A stretch of DNA of 21,552 nt from Bacteroidota bacterium (lineage in GTDB: Bacteria; Bacteroidota; Bacteroidia; Flavobacteriales_F; PHOS-HE28): contig JAEYWT010000250.1 in assembly GCA_023428865.1 (NCBI GenBank), positions 1-21,552 of the forward strand, written 5' to 3'. Made by a program: the position numbers and the translations under genes. Shown here in pieces: positions 6,339 through 14,498 of this stretch. The first letter of the stretch is position 1; each line of letters starts with the position of its first letter. The notes under the pieces were generated by a model. The model saw only the letters and a program-made list of their open reading frames with translations, searched no databases and was not told the DNA's origin.

Positions 6339-8233
6339 GCACGTACGTTCTTGCCTTCGCGGTAGTTGATGAAGGCACGGTTCACCACGCGGTTTCCACC
6401 CGGTGTGGGGTAATCTCCGGTGAAGTACCAATCGCCTTTGTGATCGGGACAAGCGGCGTGCAACCCTTCGATGCTCTGGAACACGAGCTTCACCTCCACT
6501 CCCAGCCCCTCGGGTGTGAGCAGTTCGGCGATCTTGTCGCTGACCTGTTGAGCGCTGAAGGGTTTGTAGATATCCCTCACCACATTCTCCTGTTCGGCTA
6601 GTGGCCGGCCCACCATGGCAAGCGCACGATCGTACACATCGTCGATGATGTTCTCCTGCTTGGTCTCCTTCAATAGCGCGATGGCTGCGCGGAACGCCGC
6701 CAAGTCGCCCATCTTGGCCATGTCGATGCCGTAACAATCCGGGTAGCGGATCTGCGGCGCACTGCTCACAACCACGATGCGTTTGGGCTCCAGGCGGGCC
6801 AGCATCTTGAGGATGCTCTGTTTCAAGGTGGTACCACGCACAATGCTATCGTCGATCACCACCAGGTTATCCAGGCCAGGGCGTACGGTGCCGTAGGTGA
6901 TGTCGTACACGTGAGCCACGAGGTCATCGCGTGCATCATCGGCGGTGATGAAGGTGCGCAGTTTCGCATCCTTGATCGCTACTTTCTCCAAACGAGGGCG
7001 CAGGGAAAGGATGTCGCGCAGCTTTGCAGGATCCGGGTTGGCCCCAAGCTCCAGGATACGACGTTCCTTCACACGGTCCAGTTCATCGTCCATCGCCTTC
7101 AGCATGCCGTAGCACGCCACTTCGGCGGTGTTGGGAATGAAGCTGAAAACGGTGTTCTCCAGATCGTGGTCCACCGCCTCCAGAATGGCGGGGCATACCG
7201 AGCGGCCGAGGGCGATCCGCTCGCGGTACACATCACGATCGCTGCCCCGACTGAAGTAGATGCGTTCGAAGCTGCACGAACGTTTCTCCAATGGTTCGCG
7301 CACCTTCTCTTCGCTGTAGCTGCCATCCTTGCGGATGATGAGCGCATGGCCCGGAGTAAGCTCGTTGACCACTTCGGTATGCAACGCGAAGGCGGTCTGG
7401 ATGGCCGGTCGTTCGCTGGCCACCACCACCACTTCTTCATCGGCATACCAAAATGCAGGTCTGATCCCCGCCGGATCGCGCAGCACGAAGGCGTCGCCGT
7501 GGCCTATCATGCCTGCGAGCGCATATCCGCCATCGAAGTCGAGCGCGCTGTTCACCAGTATCTGGCGCACGTCCATCTTTTCGGCGATCACCTGCGTGAT
7601 CTGTTTCTCGGTATACCCGAGTTGGCGGTGCAGTTGCGCCAGACGATCGTTCTCCACATCCAGGAAATGGCCGATCTTTTCCAACACCGTCATGGTATCG
7701 CTGCGCTCCTTGGGATGCTGGCCGATGGATACGAGCAGTTCGAAGAGCTCGTCCACATTGGTCATGTTGAAGTTGCCCGCCACCACCAGGTTCCGCGTCA
7801 TCCAATTGTTGAGGCGGCGACGCGGATGGCAATTCTCCTCACCATCCTTGCCGAAGGTGGCGTAACGCAAATGGCCCAGTAACACTTCGCCCATGAAGGG
7901 CATGTGCTGCTTGAGGATGTTCGCATCGTCTTTGGCGCCCGGGTCGGTCTTCACCGCATCGTCATAGCCTCGGTGGATGCGTTCGAAGATCTTCTGAATG
8001 GCCTGCTTGTCGGTGCTACGGCTGCGGTCTATGTAGTTGCCACCGGGCGCCGGATCGAGCTTGATGGAGCCTACCCCGGCACCATCTTGCCCGCGGTTGT
8101 GCTGCTTCTCCATGAGGAGGTACAGCTTATTGAGGCCGTAAAGTGGTGTTCCGTAGCGCTGCTGGTAGTATTCCAGCGGTTTGCGAAGGCGGATCATGGC
8201 GATCCCGCATTCGTGCTTGATGGCGTCGCTCAA
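6332..8233 (-). CDS. purF: Long-form amidophosphoribosyltransferase (PurF-like)
   Basis: This protein matches the 630-residue Bacteroidota form of glutamine PRPP amidotransferase, which transfers ammonia from glutamine to PRPP in the first step of purine synthesis. Read from TTG at 8233 it is 633 residues and begins LSDAIKHECGIAMIRL, with the N-terminal nucleophile Cys9; relatives begin MSDAIKHECG at the same point. Also visible are KQHNRGQDGAG, the glutaminase strand VVAGNFNMTN, DPAGIRP, YFSRGSD, the PRPP-binding loop VVIDDSIVRGTT, and the terminal GDWYFTGDYPTPGGNRVVNRAFINY. A longer TTG start at 8302 would lie inside the putative promoter, so it was rejected. Many Bacteroidota carry this form as well as a canonical PurF, so the exact in vivo role is uncertain. 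Its last seven bases overlap the 3' end of the convergent protease gene. Confidence 0.9.
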   Translation of the reverse strand: MSDAIKHECGIAMIRLRKPLEYYQQRYGTPLYGLNKLYLLMEKQHNRGQDGAGVGSIKLDPAPGGNYIDRSRSTDKQAIQKIFERIHRGYDDAVKTDPGAKDDANILKQHMPFMGEVLLGHLRYATFGKDGEENCHPRRRLNNWMTRNLVVAGNFNMTNVDELFELLVSIGQHPKERSDTMTVLEKIGHFLDVENDRLAQLHRQLGYTEKQITQVIAEKMDVRQILVNSALDFDGGYALAGMIGHGDAFVLRDPAGIRPAFWYADEEVVVVASERPAIQTAFALHTEVVNELTPGHALIIRKDGSYSEEKVREPLEKRSCSFERIYFSRGSDRDVYRERIALGRSVCPAILEAVDHDLENTVFSFIPNTAEVACYGMLKAMDDELDRVKERRILELGANPDPAKLRDILSLRPRLEKVAIKDAKLRTFITADDARDDLVAHVYDITYGTVRPGLDNLVVIDDSIVRGTTLKQSILKMLARLEPKRIVVVSSAPQIRYPDCYGIDMAKMGDLAAFRAAIALLKETKQENIIDDVYDRALAMVGRPLAEQENVVRDIYKPFSAQQVSDKIAELLTPEGLGVEVKLVFQSIEGLHAACPDHKGDWYFTGDYPTPGGNRVVNRAFINYREGKNVRAY

Positions 8234-8299
8234 GGCGTTCGGTGCCTGAAAGCCAGGGTTGAGAGTCGCCGTTCTGGTGACCCCATGCTCTAGGCGCAG

Positions 8300-8307
8300 C
8301 AAAGGTA
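8300..8307 (-). promoter_or_regulatory. Putative -7 box of the amidophosphoribosyltransferase gene
   Basis: Read on the minus strand this is TACCTTTG, a full match to the Bacteroidota -7 consensus TAnnTTTG. It lies about 67 bp upstream of the TTG at 8233, giving a leader of roughly 60 nt. I do not see a convincing -33 TTG partner at the usual distance. Confidence 0.5.
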
Positions 8308-8392
8308 CGGGACCCAGCTCGGCGGTCGATCATCCCACTTGGTCACCTTGGGCGAAAGGGCAAGCAACCTTTGGGCGGTAGGGCTTGTCTTT

Positions 8393-8411
8393 TCAGGGTA
8401 ACTTGCCCTGA
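8393..8411. promoter_or_regulatory. Inverted repeat ahead of the giant surface protein gene
   Basis: TCAGGG and CCCTGA form a perfect 6-bp stem around TAACTTG, ending 15 bp before the GTG start at 8427. It could be an RNA hairpin in the leader or an operator. There is no T-tract, so it is not a terminator. Confidence 0.4.
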
Positions 8412-8426
8412 TCCAGGTTCTTCGCC

Positions 8427-11400
8427 GTGCGCTATTCCGGCCTACTCTTCCTCCTATTCTCTGCGCCATGGGCGTGGGCGGGGTCGCCTGTGACCTCGTT
8501 CACCGAGAACAAGGGGCAATGGCCACAGCAGGTGTTGTACCGGGTGCTGCTGCCGAACGGGGCGCTGTTCGTGGAGGAACAAGCATTCACCTACGTGCTG
8601 CACAGCGGCGGTGAGGCACACCCCCATGGCACAGAAAGCGCGCAACATGAGCACGAGCCATACCGCGAACACGCCTTCCGGGTGCATTTCGTTGGGGGCC
8701 GCGCCACACGCTGGACCGGTGGAGCCAAACAGCCCCACTACGAGAACTACTTCCTCGGCAACGACCCGGCGCACTGGGGTACGGGCTGCGGTGTTTTCGG
8801 CGAGGTGGTGCTGAACGAGGTGTGGGCAGGCATAGACCTGCGGCTCGATGGAAGCAGCGGGTTGAAGTACGAATTCATCCTAGCACCGGGCGCAGACCCA
8901 GCCATGATCCAGTTGCGGTATGAGGGGCACGAGCGCCTTTCGATCAAGGACGGCAGGTTGGTGGTGGAGACCACGGCGGGCAATGTGATCGAAGAGGCTC
9001 CGATCAGCTTCTATGGTGATGATCCACTGCGCTCACCGGTTGAAGCACATTTCGAGGTGCATGGTGATGAACTCGCGTTCCGGTTCCCTGAAGGCGTGGA
9101 GCGCTCCCGTCCGTTCGTGATCGACCCCACCATCACCTTTGCCAGCTATAGTGGTAGCACAGCGAACAATTTCGGCTTCACAGCCACCTATGATGATGGC
9201 GGACACTTGTACGGTGCAGGCATCGTTTTCCAACAGGGTTATCCCACAACGCTCGGTGCCTTCGACAATACGTTCAATGGTGTGATCGGTGGTAGTACCG
9301 CCACCGTGGATGTTGGTGTGTCCAAGTGGAACCCCAACGGGAGCAGCTTGGTATGGAGCACCTACCTCGGAGGTTCGTCCAACGAAGCCCCACATAGCAT
9401 GGTGGTGAACGAAGATGACGAGCTATACATCTTCGGCCACACCGGCTCGTTCAATTTCCCAACGACACCCGGCTGTTTCAACAACAGCTTCAGCGGTGGC
9501 CCTGCACTTACCTACACCATCGGATACGGATTCAACCAGCCGAACGGTACGGATATGTTCGTGACGCATTTCAATGCTAGCGCGACCGCCTTGGTCGGTA
9601 GCACCTTGATGGGTGGTACGGAGAACGACGGGATCAACAACGATCCAGCCTTGGCACACAACTACGGCGACTCCTTTCGTGGAGAGATCATCGTGAACGA
9701 ACAGGGCCAGCCCATCATCGCTTCCACCACATCGAGCCCGAACCTACCAACGACCAACGCCCCACAAGCCAGTTACAACGGAGGCACTCAGGATGGCTTT
9801 GTCTTCCGCATGGACGCAACGTTGACCAACCTGCTTTGGGGAACGTATATCGGCGGATCAGGTACCGATGCCGCATACGGTGTGCAAGTGGGCCTTGCTG
9901 GTGATGTATTCGTTACCGGTGGCACCACGAGCAGCGACCTGCCCATGTCCGGTTCGCCTTTGCGCAACACGCTGGCCGGTGGAACTGATGGATATGTGAT
10001 GCGGTATGCCCCGAACGGGACCAGCCTGGCCTCTACTTACATCGGCACTGCGGAATACGATCAATGCTACTTCGTGCAGCTTGATACGGACGATGCCATC
10101 TATGTGGTCGGACAAAGTCATGGTCCATACCCGATAAGCCCGGGTCGATACAATGTGCCGGGTAGCTCGCAGTTCATCCACAAGATCAGCCATGAACTCG
10201 ATGCATCGCTCTGGAGCACCATCTTCGGCAATGGAACGGTGGACCAAGACCTTTCTCCCACCGCTTTCCTGGTAAGCAACTGTGACCAGATCTATTTCAG
10301 TGGTTGGGGTGGGAACACGAATGCGTTCGCTGGCAACCTGAACAGCACCTCGAGCGGTATGCCGGTGACCGCGGATGCGTTCCAAGCCACCACCGACGGG
10401 AACGACTTCTACCTGATGGTGTTGGACCCGGAGGCTGTCGGGCTGAACTATGCCACCTATTTCGGTGGTAGCGAAAGCTCGGAGCACGTGGATGGAGGCA
10501 CTAGCCGATTCGATAAAAAGGGGAATATCTACCAAGCGGTGTGTGCAGGCTGCCAGAACAACGATGATTTCCCCACCACGCCGGGTGCTTGGAGCAATAA
10601 CAATGCATCCACAGGTTGCAACCTGGGTGTGATCAAGTTCAACCTGCTCGCCACGATCGCCATCATCGACATACTTGGGCCCGATACGGTGTGTGCTCCC
10701 GCCACGGTCCAGTTCACCAATAGCAGCGTTGGAGGCGATACGTACCTGTGGGACTTCGGTGATGGCAATACCAGCACACTTGCAGCACCATCGCATACCT
10801 ACACGGAACCGGGTAACTACACGGTGCGGATGCACCTGAGCGATAGTTACGAATGCGCCCTGCCGGATTCTACCATTTTGAGCGTGGTGGTGATCGACGC
10901 ACCACTAGTGGATGCTGACCCCATTGCCCCGATCTGCCCCGGTAGCAGCGTGCAGGCTTCGGTGAACGAAGGCCTGGCTTGGGCTTGGAGCCCCGCTGCG
11001 GGTGTTAGCGACCCTACGGTTCCCGACCCCTTACTATCCCCAACGGAAACGACCGAATACACCGTGGTAGTGACCTTGAACTGCGGCACCGTGACCACAT
11101 CTGTTCTGGTGGAACTGCTGGAACCAACTGGGTCGGCGGGTCCCGACCGTGCGATCTGTGCGGGCGAGAGCACTGTGTTGGATGGCTCCGGTGGAGGCAC
11201 CTACGTGTGGGAACCTGCCGCGACCCTGTCCGATGCGACCCTCGAAGATCCGCTCGCCAGCCCATTGGACAGCACCGTATACCACGTAGCCATAACCACA
11301 GCAGACGGTTGCTTGGTGCATGATACCGTGGTGGTGGTGGTGGATGCAGGACTACCCATACCCAGCCTGAACGACACCATCATTTGTGAAGGTGGTACGG

Positions 11401-12296
11401 CAACCTTCAGCGCACCACAAGGGCGGCAATACCTTTGGTTGAACGCGCCCGGACTCCAGGACCTTGAACAGCCTTCACAAGTGGTGTCGCCGCTCAACAG
11501 CACGTGGTACCTGGTTGATGTCACGAACCTCTGCGGAACCATCCGCGATTCGATCCATGTAGAGATACGCGTGCCCTTCTCTGAAGCCTGGCCGGACTCC
11601 ATCGTATGCCGCGGGAAAGACGTGCCCTTGTTCGCTACACCGGGTGCCTCCCACCTCTGGAGCCCGAGCACCGGCCTCTCCGTCAACAACATCGCCAACC
11701 CAACCGCTACGGTGAACGCACCGATCACCTACACCGTGTTGGTGACCGATGATGTCGGATGCCTTTCTTCTGCACAGGTATCCTTGGATATACATCCTAT
11801 CAACCCTGTCATCGCCTTCTGGGATGCGGTGATCGACCTGGGACAAACGGTCCAGTTGTTCGCTGAAGGTAATGGCACGTTCTCCTGGTCGCCCGGAACC
11901 ACCCTGAACGACAGCACCTCCGCTTCACCCATCGCAGAGCCAGATGTAACCACCACCTACACCGTTTCCATGACCGATGCGAACGGCTGCATCACCACCG
12001 ACGGCGTCACCATCATCATTCCCGGAAGCCTCTTCATCCCGAACACCTTCACCCCCAACGGCGATAGCTACAACGACTTCTTCGGTGCGTGGGGTGTGGA
12101 TATCGTGGAGATCGAACTGGATGTGTTCGACCGCTGGGGAAAATTGATCTGGAGCGCCACGAACATGAACACCCGCTGGGATGGCACCTATGGTGGCCAG
12201 GATGCACCCATCGATACCTACGTGTGGAAGGTGCGTGCCAAGGAGATAGCCGGTGGTGAGTTCCACCGGATCGGGCATGTGACGTTGGTGCGGTGA
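8427..12296 (+). CDS. Giant T9SS type B surface protein, propeller plus PKD/Ig-like repeats
   Basis: The 1289-residue protein begins at GTG with a signal peptide (MRYSGLLFLLFSAPWAWAG). Residues about 20-235 resemble the DUF7948 domain (FTENKGQWPQQVLYR, ENYFLGN, VIDPTI). About 236-740 hold SBBP-type beta-propeller repeats (WSTYLGGSSNE, WGTYIGGSGTDAAYGV, YATYFGGSESSEHVDG). A PKD domain follows at 750-823 (YLWDFGDGNTST, HTYTEPGNYTV). Five Ig-like repeats cover about 827-1198, each with a Cys-Pro/Gly start, a W-x-P core and a TxYxVxVT strand. The C-terminus (1201-1289) is the gliding-motility-associated domain with FIPNTFTPNGDSYNDFF, VFDRWGKLIW and WDGTYGGQDAP, a type B T9SS signal. It is presumably exported by T9SS and retained at or released from the cell surface; adhesion is a reasonable guess, not shown. 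Confidence 0.93.
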   Translation: MRYSGLLFLLFSAPWAWAGSPVTSFTENKGQWPQQVLYRVLLPNGALFVEEQAFTYVLHSGGEAHPHGTESAQHEHEPYREHAFRVHFVGGRATRWTGGAKQPHYENYFLGNDPAHWGTGCGVFGEVVLNEVWAGIDLRLDGSSGLKYEFILAPGADPAMIQLRYEGHERLSIKDGRLVVETTAGNVIEEAPISFYGDDPLRSPVEAHFEVHGDELAFRFPEGVERSRPFVIDPTITFASYSGSTANNFGFTATYDDGGHLYGAGIVFQQGYPTTLGAFDNTFNGVIGGSTATVDVGVSKWNPNGSSLVWSTYLGGSSNEAPHSMVVNEDDELYIFGHTGSFNFPTTPGCFNNSFSGGPALTYTIGYGFNQPNGTDMFVTHFNASATALVGSTLMGGTENDGINNDPALAHNYGDSFRGEIIVNEQGQPIIASTTSSPNLPTTNAPQASYNGGTQDGFVFRMDATLTNLLWGTYIGGSGTDAAYGVQVGLAGDVFVTGGTTSSDLPMSGSPLRNTLAGGTDGYVMRYAPNGTSLASTYIGTAEYDQCYFVQLDTDDAIYVVGQSHGPYPISPGRYNVPGSSQFIHKISHELDASLWSTIFGNGTVDQDLSPTAFLVSNCDQIYFSGWGGNTNAFAGNLNSTSSGMPVTADAFQATTDGNDFYLMVLDPEAVGLNYATYFGGSESSEHVDGGTSRFDKKGNIYQAVCAGCQNNDDFPTTPGAWSNNNASTGCNLGVIKFNLLATIAIIDILGPDTVCAPATVQFTNSSVGGDTYLWDFGDGNTSTLAAPSHTYTEPGNYTVRMHLSDSYECALPDSTILSVVVIDAPLVDADPIAPICPGSSVQASVNEGLAWAWSPAAGVSDPTVPDPLLSPTETTEYTVVVTLNCGTVTTSVLVELLEPTGSAGPDRAICAGESTVLDGSGGGTYVWEPAATLSDATLEDPLASPLDSTVYHVAITTADGCLVHDTVVVVVDAGLPIPSLNDTIICEGGTATFSAPQGRQYLWLNAPGLQDLEQPSQVVSPLNSTWYLVDVTNLCGTIRDSIHVEIRVPFSEAWPDSIVCRGKDVPLFATPGASHLWSPSTGLSVNNIANPTATVNAPITYTVLVTDDVGCLSSAQVSLDIHPINPVIAFWDAVIDLGQTVQLFAEGNGTFSWSPGTTLNDSTSASPIAEPDVTTTYTVSMTDANGCITTDGVTIIIPGSLFIPNTFTPNGDSYNDFFGAWGVDIVEIELDVFDRWGKLIWSATNMNTRWDGTYGGQDAPIDTYVWKVRAKEIAGGEFHRIGHVTLVR

Positions 12297-12312
12297 GGAA
12301 GTCGTTGACCCC

Positions 12313-13335
12313 TCAACCCTTCGCGAACCGATCCCCCTTCATCGCCAGCCACTCCAGTGCTGCGCCACCTAAGAGCAGCTCCTTGGTGCGCGCATCGTAG
12401 GGCATGCTGTTGATCAGCTCACCGGGCACGAGTTCACCCAAGGGGAACGGATAATCGGTGCCCATGGCCACGCGGTCGGCGCCCATTTGATCGACCACCA
12501 ATTTGAGCATGGCGGGATCGTGTACCAAGGCATCGATCCAAAAACGACCCAGGTACTCGCGCGGGTTAACGGCATTGTCCACCGCACAGAGATCGGGGCG
12601 CATGATGAAGCCATGCTCGATGCGGCCGATGGTGGCGGGGAACGAACCACCACCATGGGCGAAGGCCACACGCAGGCGCGGTAGGCGTTCCATAAGGCCG
12701 CTGAAGATCATGGAGGTGATGGCGGTGGCGGTTTCCACCGGCATACCCACGAGCCAGGGCATCCAGTATTTATCGAAACGGTCGGCACCCATCATATCCC
12801 ACGGGTGTACGAAAACGGCCATGTCCAGCTCTTCGAAGGCTTGGAAGATGGAGAAGAGCCGTGGCTCGCCGAGGTTGATGCCGTTGATGTGCGTGCCGAT
12901 CTGGATGCCAGCCAGGCCGATGCGTTTACAACGCTCCAGCTCCTGTATGGCGAGCTCCGGTTCTTGCATGGGTAGTGTGCCCAGACCAACGAAGCGCGTT
13001 GGCCAGCGATCCACGATGCCCGCGATGTGGTCGTTGAGGAACATCGAAAGGTCCAGCGTGTCGTGCGGCTTGGCCCAATAACTGAACATCACGGGCACGG
13101 TGCTGAGCACCTGCACGTGTACGTGGTGCGTGTCGCATTCGCCGATACGTACCTGCGGATCCCAGCAGTTGGCCTGCACCTCGCGGAAGAACTTGTCGTC
13201 CATCATCATACGGGCGCAACCCGGCTTGTGATGGTCCAAGTGGATGAAACCGCGGTAGCCGTAGCGCCGACCGAAATCGGGGATGTGCTCCGGCAGGATG
13301 TGCGTATGGATGTCTATCGTCAGCGGCGCAGCCAT
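12313..13335 (-). CDS. 2-amino-3-carboxymuconate-6-semialdehyde decarboxylase (ACMSD)
   Basis: This 340-residue amidohydrolase-superfamily enzyme decarboxylates ACMS, the product of the neighbouring dioxygenase, to 2-aminomuconate semialdehyde. Metal-binding and catalytic residues expected of ACMSD are present: His10 and His12 in DIHTHILP, His177 in VFVHPWDMMG, His227 in AFAHGGGSFP and Asp294 in MGTDYPFPLGE. FSYWAKP (84-90), the LNDHIA segment and LGTLPMQ are also characteristic. The start is the ATG at 13335, preceded by GAGGA two bases upstream, rather than further upstream, where the frame runs through the end of the dioxygenase gene. The 8-bp gap to the dioxygenase gene shows one operon. 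The enzyme commits the pathway to catabolism rather than spontaneous closure to quinolinate. Confidence 0.95.
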   Translation of the reverse strand: MAAPLTIDIHTHILPEHIPDFGRRYGYRGFIHLDHHKPGCARMMMDDKFFREVQANCWDPQVRIGECDTHHVHVQVLSTVPVMFSYWAKPHDTLDLSMFLNDHIAGIVDRWPTRFVGLGTLPMQEPELAIQELERCKRIGLAGIQIGTHINGINLGEPRLFSIFQAFEELDMAVFVHPWDMMGADRFDKYWMPWLVGMPVETATAITSMIFSGLMERLPRLRVAFAHGGGSFPATIGRIEHGFIMRPDLCAVDNAVNPREYLGRFWIDALVHDPAMLKLVVDQMGADRVAMGTDYPFPLGELVPGELINSMPYDARTKELLLGGAALEWLAMKGDRFAKG

Positions 13336-13343
13336 GGTCCTCC

Positions 13344-13874
13344 TCAGACGAAACGCGGGTCCACCTCCATCACATGACCACAACGGCTACAGGTGCGCTT
13401 GGCCTCATCACCATAGAATTCGCGGAAGCGTGGAATGAAGTCCTTCTCGATGTTGTGCAGGACGAAGCGGTACTCGTGCAGCAGATTGTTGCATTGCTCG
13501 CAGTACCACTGCAGGCCGTCCTGCATGTCGCGGTCGTCGCGTTTCACCTCGATCACCAGACCCACGGTATTGGCACCCCGACGAGGCTGATGCGGCACGT
13601 TGGCTGGTAGCAGGAACATCTCCCCTTCCTTGATGGGGATGGTAACGGCCTTGCCATCTTCCTGGATTCCGACCTCGATATCCCCTTCCAGCTGGAAGAA
13701 AAGCTCTTCGGTCTCGTTGAAGTGATAGTCTTTGCGTGCGTTAGGGCCACCCACGATCATCACGATGTAGTCGCCCGCATCGTGGTACAGGTTCTTATTC
13801 CCGACGGGCGGCTTCAGCAGGTCGCGGTTGTCGGCGATCCACTGTTTCAGGTTGAACGGTCTGCGGATGGCCAT
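13344..13874 (-). CDS. 3-hydroxyanthranilate 3,4-dioxygenase
   Basis: The 176-residue cupin is a bacterial-type 3-hydroxyanthranilate 3,4-dioxygenase, opening the aromatic ring to give ACMS. The iron ligands His51, Glu57 and His95, substrate-contact arginines Arg47 and Arg99, and a C-terminal rubredoxin-like site with Cys125, Cys128, Cys162 and Cys165 are all present. To my recollection these positions match the structurally characterised Cupriavidus enzyme. The CxxC pairs define the dimeric bacterial form. It is the first gene of a two-gene unit with ACMSD. Earlier kynurenine-pathway genes are not in this window. A short inverted repeat abuts its start codon (13874-13893). Confidence 0.97.
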   Translation of the reverse strand: MAIRRPFNLKQWIADNRDLLKPPVGNKNLYHDAGDYIVMIVGGPNARKDYHFNETEELFFQLEGDIEVGIQEDGKAVTIPIKEGEMFLLPANVPHQPRRGANTVGLVIEVKRDDRDMQDGLQWYCEQCNNLLHEYRFVLHNIEKDFIPRFREFYGDEAKRTCSRCGHVMEVDPRFV

Positions 13875-13893
13875 GGCGCTTGGTGTTGCGCCA
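13874..13893 (-). promoter_or_regulatory. Inverted repeat abutting the dioxygenase start codon
   Basis: The arms TGGCGC (13874-13879) and GCGCCA (13888-13893) are perfect 6-bp complements around eight bases. On the minus strand the 3' arm includes the A of the dioxygenase ATG. Just upstream (13894-13901) the minus strand reads TAACTTCG, one mismatch from TAnnTTTG. If that is the -7 box, the transcript would begin close to this hairpin. Functional meaning is speculative. Confidence 0.35.
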
Positions 13894-13923
13894 CGAAGTT
13901 AGGACTCCCGCACCTTCGGCGGC

Positions 13924-14445
13924 TCAGTGTTTTCCCGCACGCCCGGACATCAGAAGCAGCGCGCCGTTGGTACGCATCATGTCCGCGGTGTACTCGTGGT
14001 CCTGCACGAAGGCTTTGTAGCCCCGGTGATAGCGTATGATGGCGAAGGGGAAATCGAGGTCGTCGGTATCCGCTCCTTCGTACTTGGAAGCAGGCAGCAT
14101 GCTCATGGCCATGTCGATGGGTGCGATGTCCACCAGGTCCTTGGGCAGGTTGCCGCGCGTATCCACCAACACACGTTTGGGCAGGTATCCTTCTTTGCTG
14201 AAGACGATGGCGTACTCTTCCTGTAGGCCCAGTTCCATGCCGAAGCGACCGCTGCGATCGGTGACCTGTTCACCCAGCACTTCATTGCCTTTATAGATGG
14301 TGACCTTGCAGCCTTCCATCTTCTTATCGGCTTCCATCACACGGCCTGAAATGGGCAGGGTGAGCACGAGGTCTTGTGCGGCGAGCGAGTGGTACGTGAA
14401 CGATGTGGATAGTCCGATCAGGACCGTTGCGTGGGAGAGGCGCAT
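13924..14445 (-). CDS. Small exported carboxypeptidase-regulatory-like protein
   Basis: The 173-residue product from ATG 14445 starts with a signal peptide (MRLSHATVLIGLSTSFTYHSLAAQ). Next comes a domain like the carboxypeptidase regulatory-like/CNA-B beta-sandwich: ISGRVMEADKKMEGCKVTIY, then VTDRSGRFGMEL, then YAIVFSKEGYLPKRVLVDT. The rest, about residues 95-173, is not recognised. An in-frame ATG at 14466 would add seven residues (MTGKPPV) ahead of the signal peptide, so the downstream start is preferred. The likely location is periplasmic or outer-membrane-associated. It lies 49 bp upstream of the dioxygenase gene on the same strand; whether it shares that transcript is not clear. Confidence 0.75.
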   Translation of the reverse strand: MRLSHATVLIGLSTSFTYHSLAAQDLVLTLPISGRVMEADKKMEGCKVTIYKGNEVLGEQVTDRSGRFGMELGLQEEYAIVFSKEGYLPKRVLVDTRGNLPKDLVDIAPIDMAMSMLPASKYEGADTDDLDFPFAIIRYHRGYKAFVQDHEYTADMMRTNGALLLMSGRAGKH

Positions 14446-14466
14446 GACGGGCGGTTTGCCCGTCAT
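14444..14466. promoter_or_regulatory. Perfect 9-bp-stem hairpin spanning the start of the small exported protein gene
   Basis: ATGACGGGC (14444-14452) and GCCCGTCAT (14458-14466) are perfect complements around five bases. On the minus strand each arm contains one of the two candidate ATG starts, at 14466 and 14445. Such a hairpin in the mRNA could mask translation initiation. It also lies 32 bp beyond the stop of the upstream T9SS gene, but no T-tract follows, so a simple terminator is not supported. Confidence 0.5.
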
Positions 14467-14498
14467 ACGGCCGCAATAATTGGATGGTTACGTTGAGC

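Noticed and set aside
8234..8302. N-terminal extension of the amidophosphoribosyltransferase from TTG 8302
   Set aside because: The extension overlaps the TACCTTTG promoter motif and is absent from homologues, which begin at the SDAIKHECG segment.
9858..10835. A 325-codon minus-strand open frame within the giant surface protein gene
   Set aside because: The plus strand there encodes well-defined propeller repeats; the antisense frame shows no domain or start signals.
10750..12000. Possible CRISPR-like or minisatellite array in the giant protein gene
   Set aside because: The repetition is at protein level (PKD/Ig-like modules) and diverged at DNA level; there are no identical repeats with constant-length spacers.
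12294..12315. TGAGG/CCTCA dyad between the convergent surface-protein and ACMSD genes as a bidirectional terminator
   Set aside because: The stem is only five bases, its outer three bases are just the two opposing TGA stops, and no T-tract follows on either strand.
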